DNA of 64,000 bases from the NCBI GenBank assembly GCA_028753945.1, contig JAPNXP010000002.1, positions 13,330,001-13,394,000 on the forward strand, given 5' to 3'. This document shows, one piece after another, positions 11,801 through 22,672 of the stretch (positions are counted from its first letter, which is position 1; each line of letters opens with the position of its first letter). Origin of the DNA: Hexactinellida sp. DTS-2022 (Eukaryota > Porifera > Hexactinellida). The position numbers and the translations under genes are program-made. A model generated the notes under the pieces. The model saw only the letters and a program-made list of their open reading frames with translations. It had not been told where the DNA came from and searched no databases.

Positions 11801-14800
11801 ACTAAATGTTGCATAATAATCTTAACTGTCTCTTCGTCCTTATTCTCTGTCGCAATGTGTAAGGCAGTGTTTCTATCTCGATCGCAAATCTCCAAAGGGA
11901 CACCTGCATCAAGTAGAGACTTGGTCATGAAAACCTTCTCTTTGCCTCTAACCGAAATGTGGAGCGGAGTTTTCTGTTCATTGTTTTTTCTATTTAAAAT
12001 GGTGTTTGAAAATCTGTCTTTGTCTCGTCTCTTAACAGCTTTGATCACAGTATTGAACAGTTCGATATTACAGTCATTCCTTTCATTGTCTGTTGCCATA
12101 TGTACAATAGTATTGCCACTTTTTGGATCAATTTCACAAAGACTGGCGTTGTTATCAATAAGAAGCGTTACAATATCCTTGTAGGAACTCTTGATAGCGA
12201 TCTGGAGTGCAGTCAGGCCTCTATTGTTCTTGATATTCAGAAAATTAGGCAATTTGTGAACAAGTTTTTCACTCTTTATGAATTCATCAATAAGGAATTT
12301 TATTGTATCATAGGGTTTGTCATCTTCTCTAGATTGCTTTTCCAAGAGAATATGGATAATACCATTGCCATCTTGATTTCTTTGTTCAATATTGGCACCA
12401 CGCTTGATTAATGCCATGAAAAATGTGTATTTTTTGTAGTTGATACTAATTTGAAGGGCAGTTTGGCCTTTGAAGTTTCTCAGTTTAATTAATTTTTGAT
12501 TAATATTCTGATTCTTCTGGTATTCCTCAGTCTTTCTAAGAATATATTTGAGAGTTTTCACATTCTCTTTTCTGTTCATGGCAGCACAATGTATTAGAGA
12601 GTTCCCATAGTTATCTACGGAATCGAAATGGAATTGAGTTTGTACTTTTTCACACAAATATTTCATCACAGGTTTGGAAGCCCATTGAGCAGCCAAATGC
12701 ATTAAACGTATACCTAGTGTGTCGAACTTATGCTTATTTTCATTAAGTAACTGTTCAATTAGTTCAGGGCATTTACTTCCAAGACAAGCTTTTACCAGTG
12801 GTTCACTAAATGTAAATTCTACGTCTATTTTCTCCAAGAATTTTGTATCCTTTAGCTCTGGTAGGGTTGAAACTAGAAACTTGCTTCTATTATTGAATGC
12901 GAATGCTACGATGTATTCTTCAATTTGGGTGAGATTCCCTTCTTTTTTCTCTGTATTCCCGAGCAAGAGATGGTCCTTTTCAACAGAAGTACCAACAGTA
13001 TATGTGTCACAACCAATTTCACCTAATTCAATTGAAAGAGTGGCACCTGGGTCCTCCAAGTTCTCTAATTCCTCCAATTTCCCCAATTTCTCGACTGACC
13101 TTAATTTTTTTCGTTTGATGGCCAAATGTAACGGAGAGAGTCCTTTGTTATCCATGATGTTGAATGTACCAATGTCTTTTCCAACCGCTTTAATAATATC
13201 ATCAAGAAAATTGTCATCACAACCACAGTCTATGATACAATGCAAAACTGTCCAATTATTGTTTCTATCGCGTAAGGAAAGAAGAGGATTGTACTTCATC
13301 AATTCATTGAATGCATCATAATTATTGTTCTCAACGGTCACATGCAATGCTGTTTTTCCATTACAATCTTGATAATTAAGAAGTAGTCTACCAAAGCGAT
13401 TTAGATTTTGTTCGTCATCCATTGTGAGCTCACCTAGCACTCGAGAAATTATCTTATTATTATTGGTGATTACAGCATGATGTAGTATTGACCTGTAATA
13501 GCTGTCTACGTATGAAATACTTTCTGGTATCAAGGTAATTGAATTTTTTGGATTCTCAAGCTTGTGAGTATATTCGAGGATCTGAACTACAATATCAAAA
13601 GCAATATTCTGGCTTGGTTCGTCTTTCTTAGAAAAATTGTATTTAGATAAGGCGGTATGTAGTGGAGTTTTACCTTTGTTACAACGTTGGGTGAGTATTG
13701 AGTTGTCGATAATATTCCTTGATTCTTCAGCCTCAAATAACAATCTGATTATATTGTTTGCCTCGCCATTCTGAAGCATAGTTGCGTAGTGAAGGGGAGT
13801 GTAGCCCTCAGGATCTCTCACAAATAGTTGTGACTTGGATTCATGTTTACATTCGTCGTTCGGTGGGGTATTCAAGCCGTTTAACAGGTATTCAACAAAA
13901 CAAGACATTCCGAATGAAATGGCCAAATGTAAGGGACTATATCCGCAAGAGGAGGCGATGGACCAAATCTCTATACTCCATCCTGCATATCCGTGTTTGC
14001 AACAGAACACATCACTTATGGTGCAGGCTGGTATTAGTGGGCCCATGTCAGGTTCTGGCAGCCAATCTGCTTGTGTGGGCCACGAATATCCACGTGTATC
14101 CTGTGAATTGAATAAAGAGCTATTCCTAGCAATTATCATTTCCAATACACGTTGAAGATATCGCGGATCATCAAGGCGGTATAAAATTGCGAGATGTACA
14201 ATAGAAAAACCGTTGTTTAAAGTAGAATGGTTCAAGTTCGCTTCGTACTTATAGAGTAGGTCAAGTGCTAAATAATTATTTCCAATAATACTAAGATGAA
14301 GTGCTGTATATCTCTCTTGATTTGCTTGTGTACGACAGTCAATCATAGGAGTACTGTCTATGAAAGTAGACTCGGGGGAATTGCCGTTTCTCAGGATAAC
14401 TTCTTCCAGAAATATTTCCAGACATTCATCAGTCTTTTCTATATCAGACACAATATTATGAATCAATGTATTTCGATGAGGGTCATAGTAATTCAATTCA
14501 GCTTTATTTTCCATTTTTATATACTCCAGGAACACATCGAGCTTATTTTCTGACAACGCAACATCCAACGGCCGAAGACCACGTTTGTTCTTGATGTTAA
14601 TAATAACTGTTATATCACCGATATTACGAAGTAGATACATAACATTTTGAATCTCATTATAAACAGCTCGGTGGAACATGCCATTTCTATCTCCATCTGT
14701 TTTAGTGTAGTCAAACTTAAGTTGTTTAAATAAGAAACTAATTACTTGTTCTGTACCATACTCTGCAGCGAAATGCATAAGAGTGGACCTGTTAGATAGA

Positions 14801-16560
14801 TCAGCAGCTGTTGTTAATTGAGAAATATTATGGTAAGCTTCTAATGGCTCTGATGTTTGAGAATTCAGAATAGCCTTCAAAAGGTGTTCCCGCAATTCTC
14901 TATCACAGTTTGTAATAGATATTCCTTCAATTTCATTAGCATCAGTTATTATTTTTGTCTCAGAGAGATTGTCAAAACGGAGAGGTAGTTGGCAAACAAC
15001 GAAAATCACTTCTTCAGTTCGATAACCTATTTTTGGTATAAATGAATAACCGATGTAAAATAGATCTTTGTTATTTACTGATTTAAAGAAAGTTAGCGGG
15101 AGTCTTTCATTAAAGTTGAGAGTAATATTGCCTCTAGGTCTCTCGTAAACAATCGATGCACTGTAACTTTTCACTAATGTTTCAACAGCAGCGTAATGAG
15201 CATTCTTGATCGCAAATTGTAGTGGTGTCATTTCTTCGACATTTTTCCGATCGTACAAGTATTCCTCAAAATGTTCTTTGAAGCGGGATTGAATGGATTT
15301 TAGGATTTTGTCGATGCTAATTTCGTCAGTAGGATAAATGGTAGCAGTATGTAAAATAATGTTTCCGTCTTTATCATTCAGGTGTAAACAAGGACATATG
15401 GATAACAAGTAATCAAGTGCAACAGTATTTCCCCGTTCAACACACAGGTGGAGAGCAGTTTTCTTGGCACAATCTTGGTAACAAAGTACGCGATCTGAAA
15501 TCCAAGAATCATCTAATTGCAATTCAGCGATTGTGATAGCATCAATGAGATGTTGAATTATTGAATGGTGATCTTCTAGCAATGCTATATGCAATGGAGT
15601 TCGATCGTCAACATTTTTAGTTTTCAAATTAGTATAGTTGTGGTGTAATCCATCGTATGTTAAAATGAATTTAACCATTGGGGAACAGGTACTGTCTCCG
15701 CTTGGGATTCTTACAGCGTAGTGTAGCATCGTTTGACCTGATTGGTCCCGTGAAAGGTAGTCACAGCCTTCGTTTAAAAGGTATTCCGCTATTGGAATAT
15801 TACCTAAATACACTGCTAAATGGAGCGCAGTACAACCTTCATTATTGGAAAGATTCATCAACTTTTCTAGTTGTCCCATCTTAATGGCACTAACTATCTC
15901 ATTTACAATTTCTAGATCTTCCATAAATACCGCATAGTGTAGTGCTGTGTCTCCAAAAGAATCTTTTGCATCAAGGCTTGGCTTATACCCTAATAGCTCT
16001 GTCAGGTTTGTCAAGTTCCTCTTTTCAATAACTAAATGCAATGGTGTCTTTGAGTCCAGATTCTTTGCATTAATTAGTGGAGTTTTATCAATCTGTGTAG
16101 ATTCATCTCTCGGATCCACTTTGTCCAGTAGACAAGAAATAAAAGTATGATATTTGTCATTGTTAATGATTAGATGCAACAAAGACTCGTTCTTGTGTCC
16201 ATAGGTGTCGTTGCATTTAGAATGATGTTCTAGAAGAAGTGACAATGCACCAGGTTCTTCATTTTCCAAGCTAAGTTCGAGAGAATTGTGAAGGCATTCT
16301 TTTACGGCGATTAGATCGTGTGCATTATCTATAGTATCAAGCTTTTTCAAGAGCAATTCGATTGTGTCCAACTCAGGATTGCAAATCGAAGATTCAATCA
16401 TAGATCTATAATTTGGCACTTGAAAGGAATACAAAGTTTCATCATGTTGTGTGAGATAGTATTCCATAACTTCTTTAGTAGCGTGCTGGCTAACAAACTG
16501 ACTCATAAATTTCTCAATGTTTAACCTTTGTGTTGGTTGCAAAAGACGATTTCTAAACAC
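8824..16560 (-). CDS. Giant ankyrin-repeat TRP channel, C-terminal exon
   Basis: Open frame of 2578 codons. Residues 1 to about 2050 are ankyrin repeats (many TPLHLA/TALHL signatures), interrupted by non-ankyrin insert domains near 440-575 and 1165-1255. Six hydrophobic segments follow, at about 2071-2098, 2112-2140, 2219-2243, 2250-2274, 2294-2317 and 2371-2399. A re-entrant pore stretch around 2339-2362 contains FIIDGGPGNYEG, and S6 ends in LLNVFIAQLSQTY, a classic TRP S6 form. The tail (about 2480-2578) is heptad-like (FNELMKKIQRIDDNMAEYVD). The architecture resembles TRPA1/TRPN cation channels of the plasma membrane, but TRPA1 is only about 1100 aa. The first codon is GTG and upstream in-frame codons read PLRA, so this is an internal exon, probably starting at an AG near 16577. 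It is likely the 3' end of the gene beginning at or above 35057. Confidence 0.85.
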   Translation of the reverse strand: MFRNRLLQPTQRLNIEKFMSQFVSQHATKEVMEYYLTQHDETLYSFQVPNYRSMIESSICNPELDTIELLLKKLDTIDNAHDLIAVKECLHNSLELSLENEEPGALSLLLEHHSKCNDTYGHKNESLLHLIINNDKYHTFISCLLDKVDPRDESTQIDKTPLINAKNLDSKTPLHLVIEKRNLTNLTELLGYKPSLDAKDSFGDTALHYAVFMEDLEIVNEIVSAIKMGQLEKLMNLSNNEGCTALHLAVYLGNIPIAEYLLNEGCDYLSRDQSGQTMLHYAVRIPSGDSTCSPMVKFILTYDGLHHNYTNLKTKNVDDRTPLHIALLEDHHSIIQHLIDAITIAELQLDDSWISDRVLCYQDCAKKTALHLCVERGNTVALDYLLSICPCLHLNDKDGNIILHTATIYPTDEISIDKILKSIQSRFKEHFEEYLYDRKNVEEMTPLQFAIKNAHYAAVETLVKSYSASIVYERPRGNITLNFNERLPLTFFKSVNNKDLFYIGYSFIPKIGYRTEEVIFVVCQLPLRFDNLSETKIITDANEIEGISITNCDRELREHLLKAILNSQTSEPLEAYHNISQLTTAADLSNRSTLMHFAAEYGTEQVISFLFKQLKFDYTKTDGDRNGMFHRAVYNEIQNVMYLLRNIGDITVIINIKNKRGLRPLDVALSENKLDVFLEYIKMENKAELNYYDPHRNTLIHNIVSDIEKTDECLEIFLEEVILRNGNSPESTFIDSTPMIDCRTQANQERYTALHLSIIGNNYLALDLLYKYEANLNHSTLNNGFSIVHLAILYRLDDPRYLQRVLEMIIARNSSLFNSQDTRGYSWPTQADWLPEPDMGPLIPACTISDVFCCKHGYAGWSIEIWSIASSCGYSPLHLAISFGMSCFVEYLLNGLNTPPNDECKHESKSQLFVRDPEGYTPLHYATMLQNGEANNIIRLLFEAEESRNIIDNSILTQRCNKGKTPLHTALSKYNFSKKDEPSQNIAFDIVVQILEYTHKLENPKNSITLIPESISYVDSYYRSILHHAVITNNNKIISRVLGELTMDDEQNLNRFGRLLLNYQDCNGKTALHVTVENNNYDAFNELMKYNPLLSLRDRNNNWTVLHCIIDCGCDDNFLDDIIKAVGKDIGTFNIMDNKGLSPLHLAIKRKKLRSVEKLGKLEELENLEDPGATLSIELGEIGCDTYTVGTSVEKDHLLLGNTEKKEGNLTQIEEYIVAFAFNNRSKFLVSTLPELKDTKFLEKIDVEFTFSEPLVKACLGSKCPELIEQLLNENKHKFDTLGIRLMHLAAQWASKPVMKYLCEKVQTQFHFDSVDNYGNSLIHCAAMNRKENVKTLKYILRKTEEYQKNQNINQKLIKLRNFKGQTALQISINYKKYTFFMALIKRGANIEQRNQDGNGIIHILLEKQSREDDKPYDTIKFLIDEFIKSEKLVHKLPNFLNIKNNRGLTALQIAIKSSYKDIVTLLIDNNASLCEIDPKSGNTIVHMATDNERNDCNIELFNTVIKAVKRRDKDRFSNTILNRKNNEQKTPLHISVRGKEKVFMTKSLLDAGVPLEICDRDRNTALHIATENKDEETVKIIMQHLVKRGREYRLADRGVEYMRELVRENKKKQIPVCIPTSHSILKSMLQAWNNFHYVNFGEGRRGFLLHLAVFEQNISLVKGIVDGMKEREKHYERGSRELVGNILSSRDNEDLTPLHIAAEKGNEQIANILIVAGADIQLNSAKGTSFEVAMQKDHTELAISFVNKGANIYKYPNLLAYDKISNQYIQEEIIDKGRVNLERRISSADCTIIHYAAKQSSVSRISFLLSIGIALTPSDRDGRRVLHYAIQYRDNFDVLKFFLDEATRRDELDRDPPDHMTYIEALMHCDLDGITPVMLAASLDRIEFFKLLITPTYDYLLESFESRDPDENNVIHYLANNKSIRTAQLIVPHIHKTNIDLFTRIMNGRNVAGHSPIDLARKRGMQEMVDLFVDLCDLEYFEACPDVVHRMFRDKDYDNFSKVLDKAVIVDSRNVQVATKLMDSNEEGDYPNFAFFNYNLASLWHKLYRSDVVKFKYHPLVKFLIEEKLTVYRLWFIALFFFYLILFYIPLITALFLASLKCDSELFLYDSHADRFRFCLEFYILVFTWLFMINEVLEIEGKWRYIRNLDFSSSELNYRPQHQVLYYGDRELNRYRKFFQSAVKFVFYKLPIFVHKRLYNFDRKRRFKLRAVYQHFKETYNVIDMCSIFSLIVLFFFRSILFWTNSSTMSVIHWTVSALTFSLFTFKFYKYTKIFPSLGIYIETLSNVLSKDVPRFSLVIGLLLLSYVGSIQLVARTYCLYNGGQCSFSYWFDDPSVPFSSFTTPFISGLLFIIDGGPGNYEGSFRGVPWIFSIFYLVFAFCIIVVLLNVFIAQLSQTYANIYATKNLLDFKADLTLEYETQSNVLFKFDCPIRRPLKRIMVQSIIIPLDTWKSYFRSYSQRISNSLEGAETENTQSNSSDSPNVLFQSISEIKAKVDIIEARQSLNISQSENEEIGKGQSTAGEKQADFETNFNELMKKIQRIDDNMAEYVDKQNKFMLKVEKTVFPENAQSKTKT

Positions 16561-18523
16561 TGCTCTTAAGGGTAATCTGTATTGATATTCGGGCGTTCAC
16601 GGTGAATCTCAGAATTGCATAATTTACTACTAGGAATACTCTAGATGAGATAGAGATTGACTTCTATGATTTTTTTTTTCTTAATTTTCAATCAAGATGG
16701 TGTTTTTTAATAAAATAAGACGTCGACTTCCTTATATGGGCATGACATTTTTTCAAAAATTGTTGAATCTTTTTGAATTTTTGAACATATTATTATGAGA
16801 CTATTTCCTCTCAGTAATAATTTTTATTTTATTTATTTTTGCAGAAGAAACGATGCTAAAGGGCATTTTTTCAAAATAATCATAAAACGCAGTCGTGCAC
16901 TAAACTATCGTTATAAAATGTTAGAAGAAAATTTTTTCAATTCTAGTTCAAGGGTCTGAGGATGCATCATGTGTTACCCCAGAGAAATTTTTTTACTTTC
17001 TGATTATTATTTTTGGTTTTATAAGCATTCTAAGGCTGCGGCCCACGAATTTTCCGAATTTCAACATCAAAAGAGGTGATAAAATTCTACACTGCCATAT
17101 ATTGTTCCCAAAATTAAAAATTTCGGAATCTAGAGGTCAAAATATACAGGTTCACGTCAAAAGGTTCAGGAATATGTCAAAAATTAGGAAATTAGGGGCA
17201 TAAAAGAATATGAAGGGTATGCAAGTACCCGGTGATCATATATTACTGTGGGAAATTGGAAAGCAGAATAATTCTGTTATTCTTCATAAAAATGCGCCAG
17301 CTTCTTATCTATGCGTAGCATTTGTTTTCAACACTTTTACAATAATATATCATGAGTTATGACCAATTTATGACTATGGTTTTGTCTGTTTTGTCATATT
17401 TTCACACCTCAAGGCCCTCAAATATACAATAAAGTATTATATAAAACACCAATTTGGTAATACAAATATGGAAATAGCATTTGCGCACAAAATGAGACGT
17501 TACACAACACGATCCAATCATTATTCGATAAGTTATGGACTTTTGGGCCACAGAAGGGGGCAAAAAATCTGACATTTCACACCTGTTGATATTTCAGAAA
17601 CGCTTTGAGATAAAATGTTCATAGGCATTAGAAAATACTGTAAATACCTGACTTTCTATACGTTTATAATACATTTTAGGACTCTAGGTGTCACACTTTT
17701 TAACATGACCATATATGGTAATTTGATGTGCCCAATTTTGATGACGAAGCAAATTTTGTAACTCTTGATCTCTGGACAGCAGAGACTAGCTCTAAAATTC
17801 TAGTCACATCATGATACTATTTCTTACTCATTGGATAAACTTTTGGGATTATATTATAATTCGAATGATGTGTTCTGATTTCAAATGCCCAAATATGGTG
17901 GTGTCAAAGTGGCAATATGTTAAAAAGCTGACAAAAATCCAACTTCTGATCCAAATGAGATAGAGCTTAGCTCTAAATTTCTAAAAATAGTCTAATTCAA
18001 TTTCAAATGACATTATCTATTTTATGCAGTTTAGGAACTCCTTTTCCTCGCACTTTCATATTCTGGACTCAGCCACTGCGACACAAATTAATTAAATGCT
18101 AATTATGAAGGTGTAAAAAAAGACCATTTGGGCATATGGATGTAAAAAAGAGAATTTTTATTCTAGAAAGTCAAACTTTTTTTTAAAATGCTCAGTATAT
18201 GTAGGCGCATGTTTTAAAAGCGGGCAGTTTTGGCAATATAATACAAAAAAATTGAATTAGTATACTTTTAATGAAAAATAGTGGGGTTTTTTTGACCAAT
18301 TTCACAAAAATGACAATAACATAGAGTAGATTAAAGAAAAAGCATATTTCGGTTCGATTTAAAACATTGAGTATTGACTCAGGTATATTTTATAATTGAC
18401 ATGTTTCGCGCTAAAAACTAACATAAAATTTTTTTGTAAATATTTGGCTAGCATGGATTAGGCCTATATTGACATTGTCTAGTTCATAACTAAGGATATA
18501 TACATAGTAGAACTCTAATATTT
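16561..18523. other. Non-coding gap between ankyrin frames, probably an intron
   Basis: About 2 kb of AT-rich DNA without a supported gene. On the minus strand the 3' side has a possible acceptor, TATCAATACAG, followed in frame by TTA CCC TTA AGA GCA and the ankyrin frame. The 5' side lies where the preceding frame is cut inside an EPLR motif. One phase-compatible pair is intron 18617-16577, but its donor (CC/GTTAAGG) is weak. The repeat period on both sides fits if this gap is removed. Confidence 0.5.
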
Positions 18524-21500
18524 TCAGGGATATCTCAGATATATTAGTACTATCCAAAAACGCAATAAAAACATTAGGTCGTCGGGTGTCAAAATATCAG
18601 TACAGAGCACCCTTAACGGTTCTTGAGATTTACACTTTAATATGTTCAAGAGAGACGCCTGTATAGAATCTCTGCATAATTCTATATACTGTGACTCTTG
18701 AAAAGCAAATGTAGCACTAAGTCTTGGCAATTGAGTCACAATCCAATATTCTTCTTCACCATACTTCACTTTGTATCCGGTATAACAGATCCTTGAATAT
18801 GACAGTTCATCCAAGCCAGGACATTTCTGAACTATAAAACTTAAAGAGAATTGACCAAATCCATCACAGAGAGTTAACAGTCCGGTGTTAGGGTGTTCAA
18901 ATGCCAATTGAAATTGTATTGATGAATTCATTAGAATGTTGATTGCTGGAATATTGTTGAGACGAATTGCTAATTGTAGTGGAGGTATGAGCTTGGAATT
19001 GAGGGAATAATGATATATATCAAATTGTGATTCAGCATTAATCGAAATGAGAAGTGGCTGAAGCAAAGAAGCATATTCATGATTAATTACTGCTTGATGA
19101 AGAGGAGTATTACCATCTTTATCTCTTAAAAGTAAGTTTGGGTTTTCATATAATAACCTATCTAGTGCATGAGGATAATTCAAAGAGATGGAATAATGTA
19201 TAGCAGTCTTTCCTAGTGAATCTTGATAATCAATAATTGAACAGTGTTCCTCAGTAAAACTTTGCTCAAGCAGAATTACCTTATCTAGAATACAATCAAA
19301 TATTACTTCGTGCGATTTGGAAGCGTTTTCATTTGATTTAGCTAATATTGCCAAATGAAGTGTAGATCGTTCAGCCTTATCCCGAATGCTCAGGGTGGAA
19401 GAATCGTGTTGAAGGAGGACAACAACAGCTTGATAATTTTGTAGATACACTGCTAAATGTAGAGGACAAAATTTATTTCTATCTTGCATTATTGTTATTT
19501 TATTTCCCCCTAATTTCTCTCTCTCAAATTCAAGCAAAAAAACAATCAAAAGGTGATGAGTACCTTGACTGGATAGCTTGACTGCGTGATGGAGTAAAGT
19601 TTGTTTGTTTTCATCAATCGTGTAAAAATTCGCCCCAATCTCGAGAAGGTGTTTTGCAATATCAATTTCAGAAAGATCAATGGAACAATGTAGAGGAGTG
19701 TATCCTCGATTATTTTGAGCCTCCAAAACTGTCACACTAGAATTTGTAGCAGTGAGATGCTTGACAAATTCTATATCTTGGGTGTTAACAGCCAGATGGA
19801 GCGCAGTTTCACCTTCATGATCTTGAATGAGAAGGTTGGGTTCGTAGCGAAGAAGGGTAATAAGAAGACCCAATCGATTTAGTTCAACACATAGATGTAG
19901 AGCAGTTTTAAAATTAGAATTTGAAGCGTCAATGAAAGGAGTTGAATCGAAATGAGTCAGTTGAATATTATCGACTTCTCCTAATTTGTTCAGAATTTTT
20001 TCCACAAAAAGGGATTTTTCACTCTCTTGTTTGATAATTAGATGGAGCAATGTGTCGCTACATGGTTGATAAGTATAGTTAATTCGCGCATTGTATTTCA
20101 ATAGCAGTTCTATTGCATTAGTAGATTGTTTTGTAATCGAGTGTTTCAGTGACTTGTACAAGCAAAGTGAAATTAGTTGTTCATCAGTAGGATCGGTATT
20201 ATCATTAGCTGGAAGCTCTTGGCAGCTAATAAGAGGAAGGCGTCGTAAAAGGACTTCTAAAGTATCACAGTTTGGATTATCAATAGCGCATTCAATCATC
20301 GAGGATTCATTAGGGAAATGATATAAACTCCAATTGTGGCTGATTAAGTAGAAGCAAATAACTTGGCGGGTTGAATTCATAGCTATGTGTTGAGAAATGT
20401 GTTGGCCATTTTCAAGTATTCCTTCAGGGTTTAAACCTTTTCTAAACGCCCCTCTAAGTGGTTCAAATGATTTGCATTGTACGATTTTAAATATTGCTGC
20501 ATCCATAAATTGATCAATTTCTATTATTTCCATTTCACTTGCCTTAAAAATATCCAAAGTAGTAAGTGCTGGCATCTCAGAAACTACCCAATACTTTACT
20601 TGAAGGTATTGTATCTCGTACCCAGTGAAATACTTATTCTGTATAGAAATGAATTGCAGTGCAAGCTCTTCGATACCATCAAGAAGGGTGACTGAACAAT
20701 TAGGGCCTGTGTACGCAAGTTTAATGCCGTGTTCTTTTAGAACTTGTATAGCAATTTTGTTACTTTGTCGGATAGCCAAGTGCAGAGGAGTCAACATCGC
20801 ATTGTTGAGGGCATAATGGTAGTCGCCCAATATCAACTGAGGGCTGTCTTTAATTGCAATCAAGAGCTTTTCGAGGCAATTTTTGGTTGTTTCATTCTGT
20901 GTTAATACAGCCTCGTGTAGTGGCGTGTTTCCATAGTTATCTGTAGTATTCAAGCATGGGTGATACTCAAGCAATTTCGTTAAGGCCTCGAAACATTGAT
21001 ATTTTATGCAAAGATGAAGTACGCTTTTGCCTTCTTTGTCCTTGAAACATGTCAATCTATCCAAGCAATTATCGGACTGTTCTAATTTGGCCAATAATTT
21101 CTCGAATATAATAATGGAAGGAGGCTTCAAAGAGTTAGAAAATATGAAATAGTCCAACTTTGGGATCACAGCAAGAAGTAAGGAAGTAAAACCATGAATA
21201 TCCTGTAATTCCATACATTTACGATCAGAATCAATAATTAATTCAACTGCGTTTAGGTATTGCAGTTCTATAGCAGTGTGTAGTGGAGTAGATTGTGTTA
21301 CGCAATCGTGCTCTCGACTTAACGGTTTGTCGGCATCCTTGCATTGTTTTAGAATATAATCAATCATTTCCCCTCTCGAAACGTCATTTCTTATACTCAC
21401 AGCATAATGCAATAAATTTTGATCGTTGTTGTCTTTTACGTAGTATGAAGCGCCCCTTTCAAGCAAATAGCTGGCTACTTGCAAGAATTCTGTTTCAACA

Positions 21501-22672
21501 GCGAGGTGCAATGGTGCACATCCCAGAAAATTCTGGATATCCAAATTGGAAATATTTTCTTCCACAATCTTATCAACTAATTGAGTTATTAAAGAATCAC
21601 TATTCTTCTCTTTTCCTATAACGACTGCAAGATGAAGCGCAGTATTTTCATTTGGGGCCTTAATAAAAAGGTCAGCAGTGCTCGTAAGTAGAACTTTCAA
21701 TGACTCAACATGATTGTTTTTGATACAAATATGGAGTGCTGTGTGATAGCCAGAGTTTTTCCCATCAATGAGAGGGATCAACTTTTTTGTTTCGTCTTCA
21801 ATGTTTTTCTTTTGAAAATCAGATTTATCCAAAATGGATTTGATAAATTCGGGTTTGTCTCCTTCTTGTAGAATGAGTTGGAGTATGCTCTCACGTAAAT
21901 CTCCGTATATAGAATCCATTGGGAACCCTTGATTAATTAAGATGTCTAAAGCTGTGGTATCATTAGATCGAATACTTAGTTCCAAACAACGACAACGACA
22001 TTGAGATATCAAATTGGGGTCAAGTTGAGAATCTTTTTCTTTGATAGAAAGTACTTTTAATAGATAAGATAGAACTTTAGGGTTTCGTATAGCAGCTTTT
22101 ATCATGGAGAAAAATTTGTCAATATTTTCAAATATAACTTGATCATATTGGGTAAGATATTCGATCACCACTTGTTCAGAGCCATGTTGGCAAATGTAAT
22201 CCCTCAGATAAGATTTGTCTTTCAGTTCTGCATCTGTGTCTATTAGTTTTGAGCTAAATGCGGCGAATAGAGGTTTGTGAGATTTGCATTGTACAATAGG
22301 TTTTAAGATAGCTTCATCTTGAATGCAATTAGGAACAATTTTAAGGATTGAAGAATTATTTTTCAATAGTACTTGAGAGAGTTCGGGTAACTCCGCAACA
22401 ACCCAGTTGGATTTAAACTGGAACCCTGCATAGCAAACTGAAATGGTAGGACAGCCTCTGCCAGATTTAGTGTAGAGCAATTGAAGTTTGAGTTCATCTG
22501 CGTTTTCACACAGAAATAAGTTGTTTTTCTCATCTTTATAGGCAAGACCGAAGTGTTTCTTTTCAACAAGATATTGAATGGCAGCCAAGTTATTTTCTTT
22601 GATAGCTAATTGCAATGGTGGAAGATTACTGTTATTACATTGACGGATTTGATTTCTCCCAGCAGGATCCAT
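18524..22672 (-). CDS. Giant ankyrin-repeat protein, middle exon (likely same gene as the TRP frame)
   Basis: Open frame of 1382 codons made of ankyrin repeats (TALHLCV, TPLHLA, GNTPLHEAV) and three insert domains whose EPL-type anchors lie near residues 132, 736 and 1350. Each insert has a GY/GF...YWIV..LP.L core and then (V/L)QCKS.EPL. The spacing of about 604 and 614 residues matches the neighbouring frames. There is no membrane segment or enzyme motif. The frame begins exactly at the LPPLQLAIK segment that the upstream frame lacks at its end. It stops just after SQEPLR, where the downstream frame resumes with LPLRAVFRN. The ATG at 22672 is therefore probably not a start. If it is separate, it would be a cytosolic ankyrin scaffold of unknown role. 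Confidence 0.75.
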   Translation of the reverse strand: MDPAGRNQIRQCNNSNLPPLQLAIKENNLAAIQYLVEKKHFGLAYKDEKNNLFLCENADELKLQLLYTKSGRGCPTISVCYAGFQFKSNWVVAELPELSQVLLKNNSSILKIVPNCIQDEAILKPIVQCKSHKPLFAAFSSKLIDTDAELKDKSYLRDYICQHGSEQVVIEYLTQYDQVIFENIDKFFSMIKAAIRNPKVLSYLLKVLSIKEKDSQLDPNLISQCRCRCLELSIRSNDTTALDILINQGFPMDSIYGDLRESILQLILQEGDKPEFIKSILDKSDFQKKNIEDETKKLIPLIDGKNSGYHTALHICIKNNHVESLKVLLTSTADLFIKAPNENTALHLAVVIGKEKNSDSLITQLVDKIVEENISNLDIQNFLGCAPLHLAVETEFLQVASYLLERGASYYVKDNNDQNLLHYAVSIRNDVSRGEMIDYILKQCKDADKPLSREHDCVTQSTPLHTAIELQYLNAVELIIDSDRKCMELQDIHGFTSLLLAVIPKLDYFIFSNSLKPPSIIIFEKLLAKLEQSDNCLDRLTCFKDKEGKSVLHLCIKYQCFEALTKLLEYHPCLNTTDNYGNTPLHEAVLTQNETTKNCLEKLLIAIKDSPQLILGDYHYALNNAMLTPLHLAIRQSNKIAIQVLKEHGIKLAYTGPNCSVTLLDGIEELALQFISIQNKYFTGYEIQYLQVKYWVVSEMPALTTLDIFKASEMEIIEIDQFMDAAIFKIVQCKSFEPLRGAFRKGLNPEGILENGQHISQHIAMNSTRQVICFYLISHNWSLYHFPNESSMIECAIDNPNCDTLEVLLRRLPLISCQELPANDNTDPTDEQLISLCLYKSLKHSITKQSTNAIELLLKYNARINYTYQPCSDTLLHLIIKQESEKSLFVEKILNKLGEVDNIQLTHFDSTPFIDASNSNFKTALHLCVELNRLGLLITLLRYEPNLLIQDHEGETALHLAVNTQDIEFVKHLTATNSSVTVLEAQNNRGYTPLHCSIDLSEIDIAKHLLEIGANFYTIDENKQTLLHHAVKLSSQGTHHLLIVFLLEFEREKLGGNKITIMQDRNKFCPLHLAVYLQNYQAVVVLLQHDSSTLSIRDKAERSTLHLAILAKSNENASKSHEVIFDCILDKVILLEQSFTEEHCSIIDYQDSLGKTAIHYSISLNYPHALDRLLYENPNLLLRDKDGNTPLHQAVINHEYASLLQPLLISINAESQFDIYHYSLNSKLIPPLQLAIRLNNIPAINILMNSSIQFQLAFEHPNTGLLTLCDGFGQFSLSFIVQKCPGLDELSYSRICYTGYKVKYGEEEYWIVTQLPRLSATFAFQESQYIELCRDSIQASLLNILKCKSQEPLRVLCTDILTPDDLMFLLRFWIVLIYLRYP

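Noticed and set aside
10384-13321. Open frames on the plus strand opposite the TRP exon (10384-10860, 11657-12184, 12719-13321)
   Set aside because: They lie entirely antisense to a strongly supported ankyrin frame, start with weak context and show no domain; typical shadows of a long repetitive gene.
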